Shown here in pieces: positions 6,241 through 8,350 of a DNA stretch of 8,350 nt. Made by a program: the position numbers and the translations under genes. The stretch spans positions 1-8,350 of the forward strand of contig JALHDI010000137.1 of NCBI GenBank assembly GCA_022839045.1, read 5' to 3'. The notes under the pieces were generated by a model. The model made no database searches and had not been told where the DNA came from. It was given only the letters and a program-made list of their open reading frames with translations. How positions within the stretch are numbered: the stretch's first letter is position 1; every line of letters begins with the position of its first letter. The stretch is from Sporomusaceae bacterium. Its GTDB lineage: Bacteria; Bacillota_C; Negativicutes; Sporomusales_B; UBA7701.

Positions 6241-6417
6241 CGACTAATTTTTTTCTAGTCGCGGAGAATCCGCTTCCGCCTAAGCGGCGCCAAGGAATCC
6301 CGCGACTCAAAGCGTGCGGTTATCCTTTGCCACCGACTCCAGCATCAACATCCAAACACTCCTTAGTCGCGCCCTCCCAGTATGCCTCATCTGCGGCATA
6401 CTGAAAGGTCGCGGACT
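6241..6417. repeat. Structured non-coding stretch with nested inverted repeats
   Basis: The stretch holds three hairpin units between pyrR and the methyltransferase. First, CGACTA (6241-6246) pairs with TAGTCG (6256-6261), just upstream of the methyltransferase ribosome binding site. Second, AGTCGCGG (6257-6264) pairs with CCGCGACT (6300-6307), enclosing CCGCTT (6270-6275) with AAGCGG (6282-6287). Third, CAGTATGCC (6378-6386) pairs with GGCATACTG (6395-6403), bounded by AGTCGCG (6365-6371) and CGCGGACT (6410-6417). AGTCGCG or its complement recurs at both edges of the second and third units. No T-tract follows any of them in the pyrR direction, so none is a clear terminator. It could be a dispersed repeat or a structured leader. 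A weak minus-strand promoter-like pair (TTGATG and GATAAC, 18 bases apart) lies inside. Confidence 0.6.
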
Positions 6418-6425
6418 CATAATAC

Positions 6426-7924
<1,499 letters not shown>

Positions 7925-8350
7925 CAGCCTTCCTTCCAGGCGGGAACAGGATCGAATACACGATCAGCGCCACCCCGCCCACGATCGCCATATCGGCCAC
8001 GTTAAACACCGGCCACACGCGGAAATCGAAGAAATCCACCACATATCCCGTCTTCAGCCGGTCGATCACATTGCCGGCCGCCCCGCCCGTCTGCAGGGCG
8101 ATGCCGAGCCGCAGCAGCCCGTAGCCCGGCGGTATGCGGGGATAAAAATACAACATCGCGGCGAACAGCAAAAAAGCCACCGCCACGAAAAACCACGTCT
8201 GGTGCTCGAGAATTCCGAACGCCGCCCCGGGGTTCAGAACATAAGTAATGTGAAAAACGCCGGGAATAACCGGGACCGACGCCCCCGGCGCCATATTGGC
8301 CTGCAAATAAGCCTTGGACACCTGATCGAGAGCGATCACCGCCAGGGCCA

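Noticed and set aside
6378..6403. Hairpin after pyrR as its intrinsic terminator
   Set aside because: The 9-bp stem is perfect, but in the pyrR direction it is followed by a G-rich sequence rather than T residues.

Overview
The window looks like a chromosomal segment of a GC-rich, low-gene-density stretch from an anaerobic Firmicute, most likely Negativicutes (Sporomusaceae-like). The reasons are the lspA-rluD-pyrR gene order typical of Firmicutes, an RqcH homologue with Bacillus-type key residues, Shine-Dalgarno sites of the GGAGG type, sigma-A-like promoters, and an Old Yellow Enzyme-type oxidoreductase with an iron-sulfur cysteine cluster. The lineage is an inference from gene content, not a database match.

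Layout. At 1-948 (minus) lies the N-terminal 316 residues of a P-type calcium-transporting ATPase that runs off the left edge. It is divergent from rqcH (1255-3000, plus), the ribosome quality control NFACT protein, which has a clear promoter and ribosome binding site. rqcH is flanked on both sides by two same-orientation copies of a 120-bp palindromic repeat (974-1095 and 3001-3121). After the second copy the base composition drops sharply: 3122-4210 is AT-rich and carries one minus-strand gene for an unrecognised two-helix membrane protein, broken by a one-base frameshift, with its own terminator (3131-3172). Next, still on the minus strand, are a well-formed Old Yellow Enzyme family gene (4272-5465) with its own promoter and terminator, and a class I methyltransferase gene (5602-6226) that has lost an internal segment of about 45 codons and is out of frame. 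A strong 16-bp-stem terminator separates these two. A 185-bp non-coding stretch full of inverted repeats (6241-6417) precedes the right-hand housekeeping operon, lspA-rluD-pyrR (minus, reading in from the right edge), whose genes overlap and are probably translationally coupled.

How it fits together. The right operon supplies lipoprotein signal peptidase, a 23S rRNA pseudouridine synthase and the pyrimidine regulator PyrR. The left side supplies Ca2+ export and rescue of stalled ribosomes. The middle (3122-6425) is accessory: an apparently acquired AT-rich gene, a redox enzyme, and two genes each inactivated by a single lesion. No complete new multi-gene system is visible. The most interesting material is the palindromic repeat family, whose two copies differ by compensatory base changes, and the structured stretch upstream of the methyltransferase.
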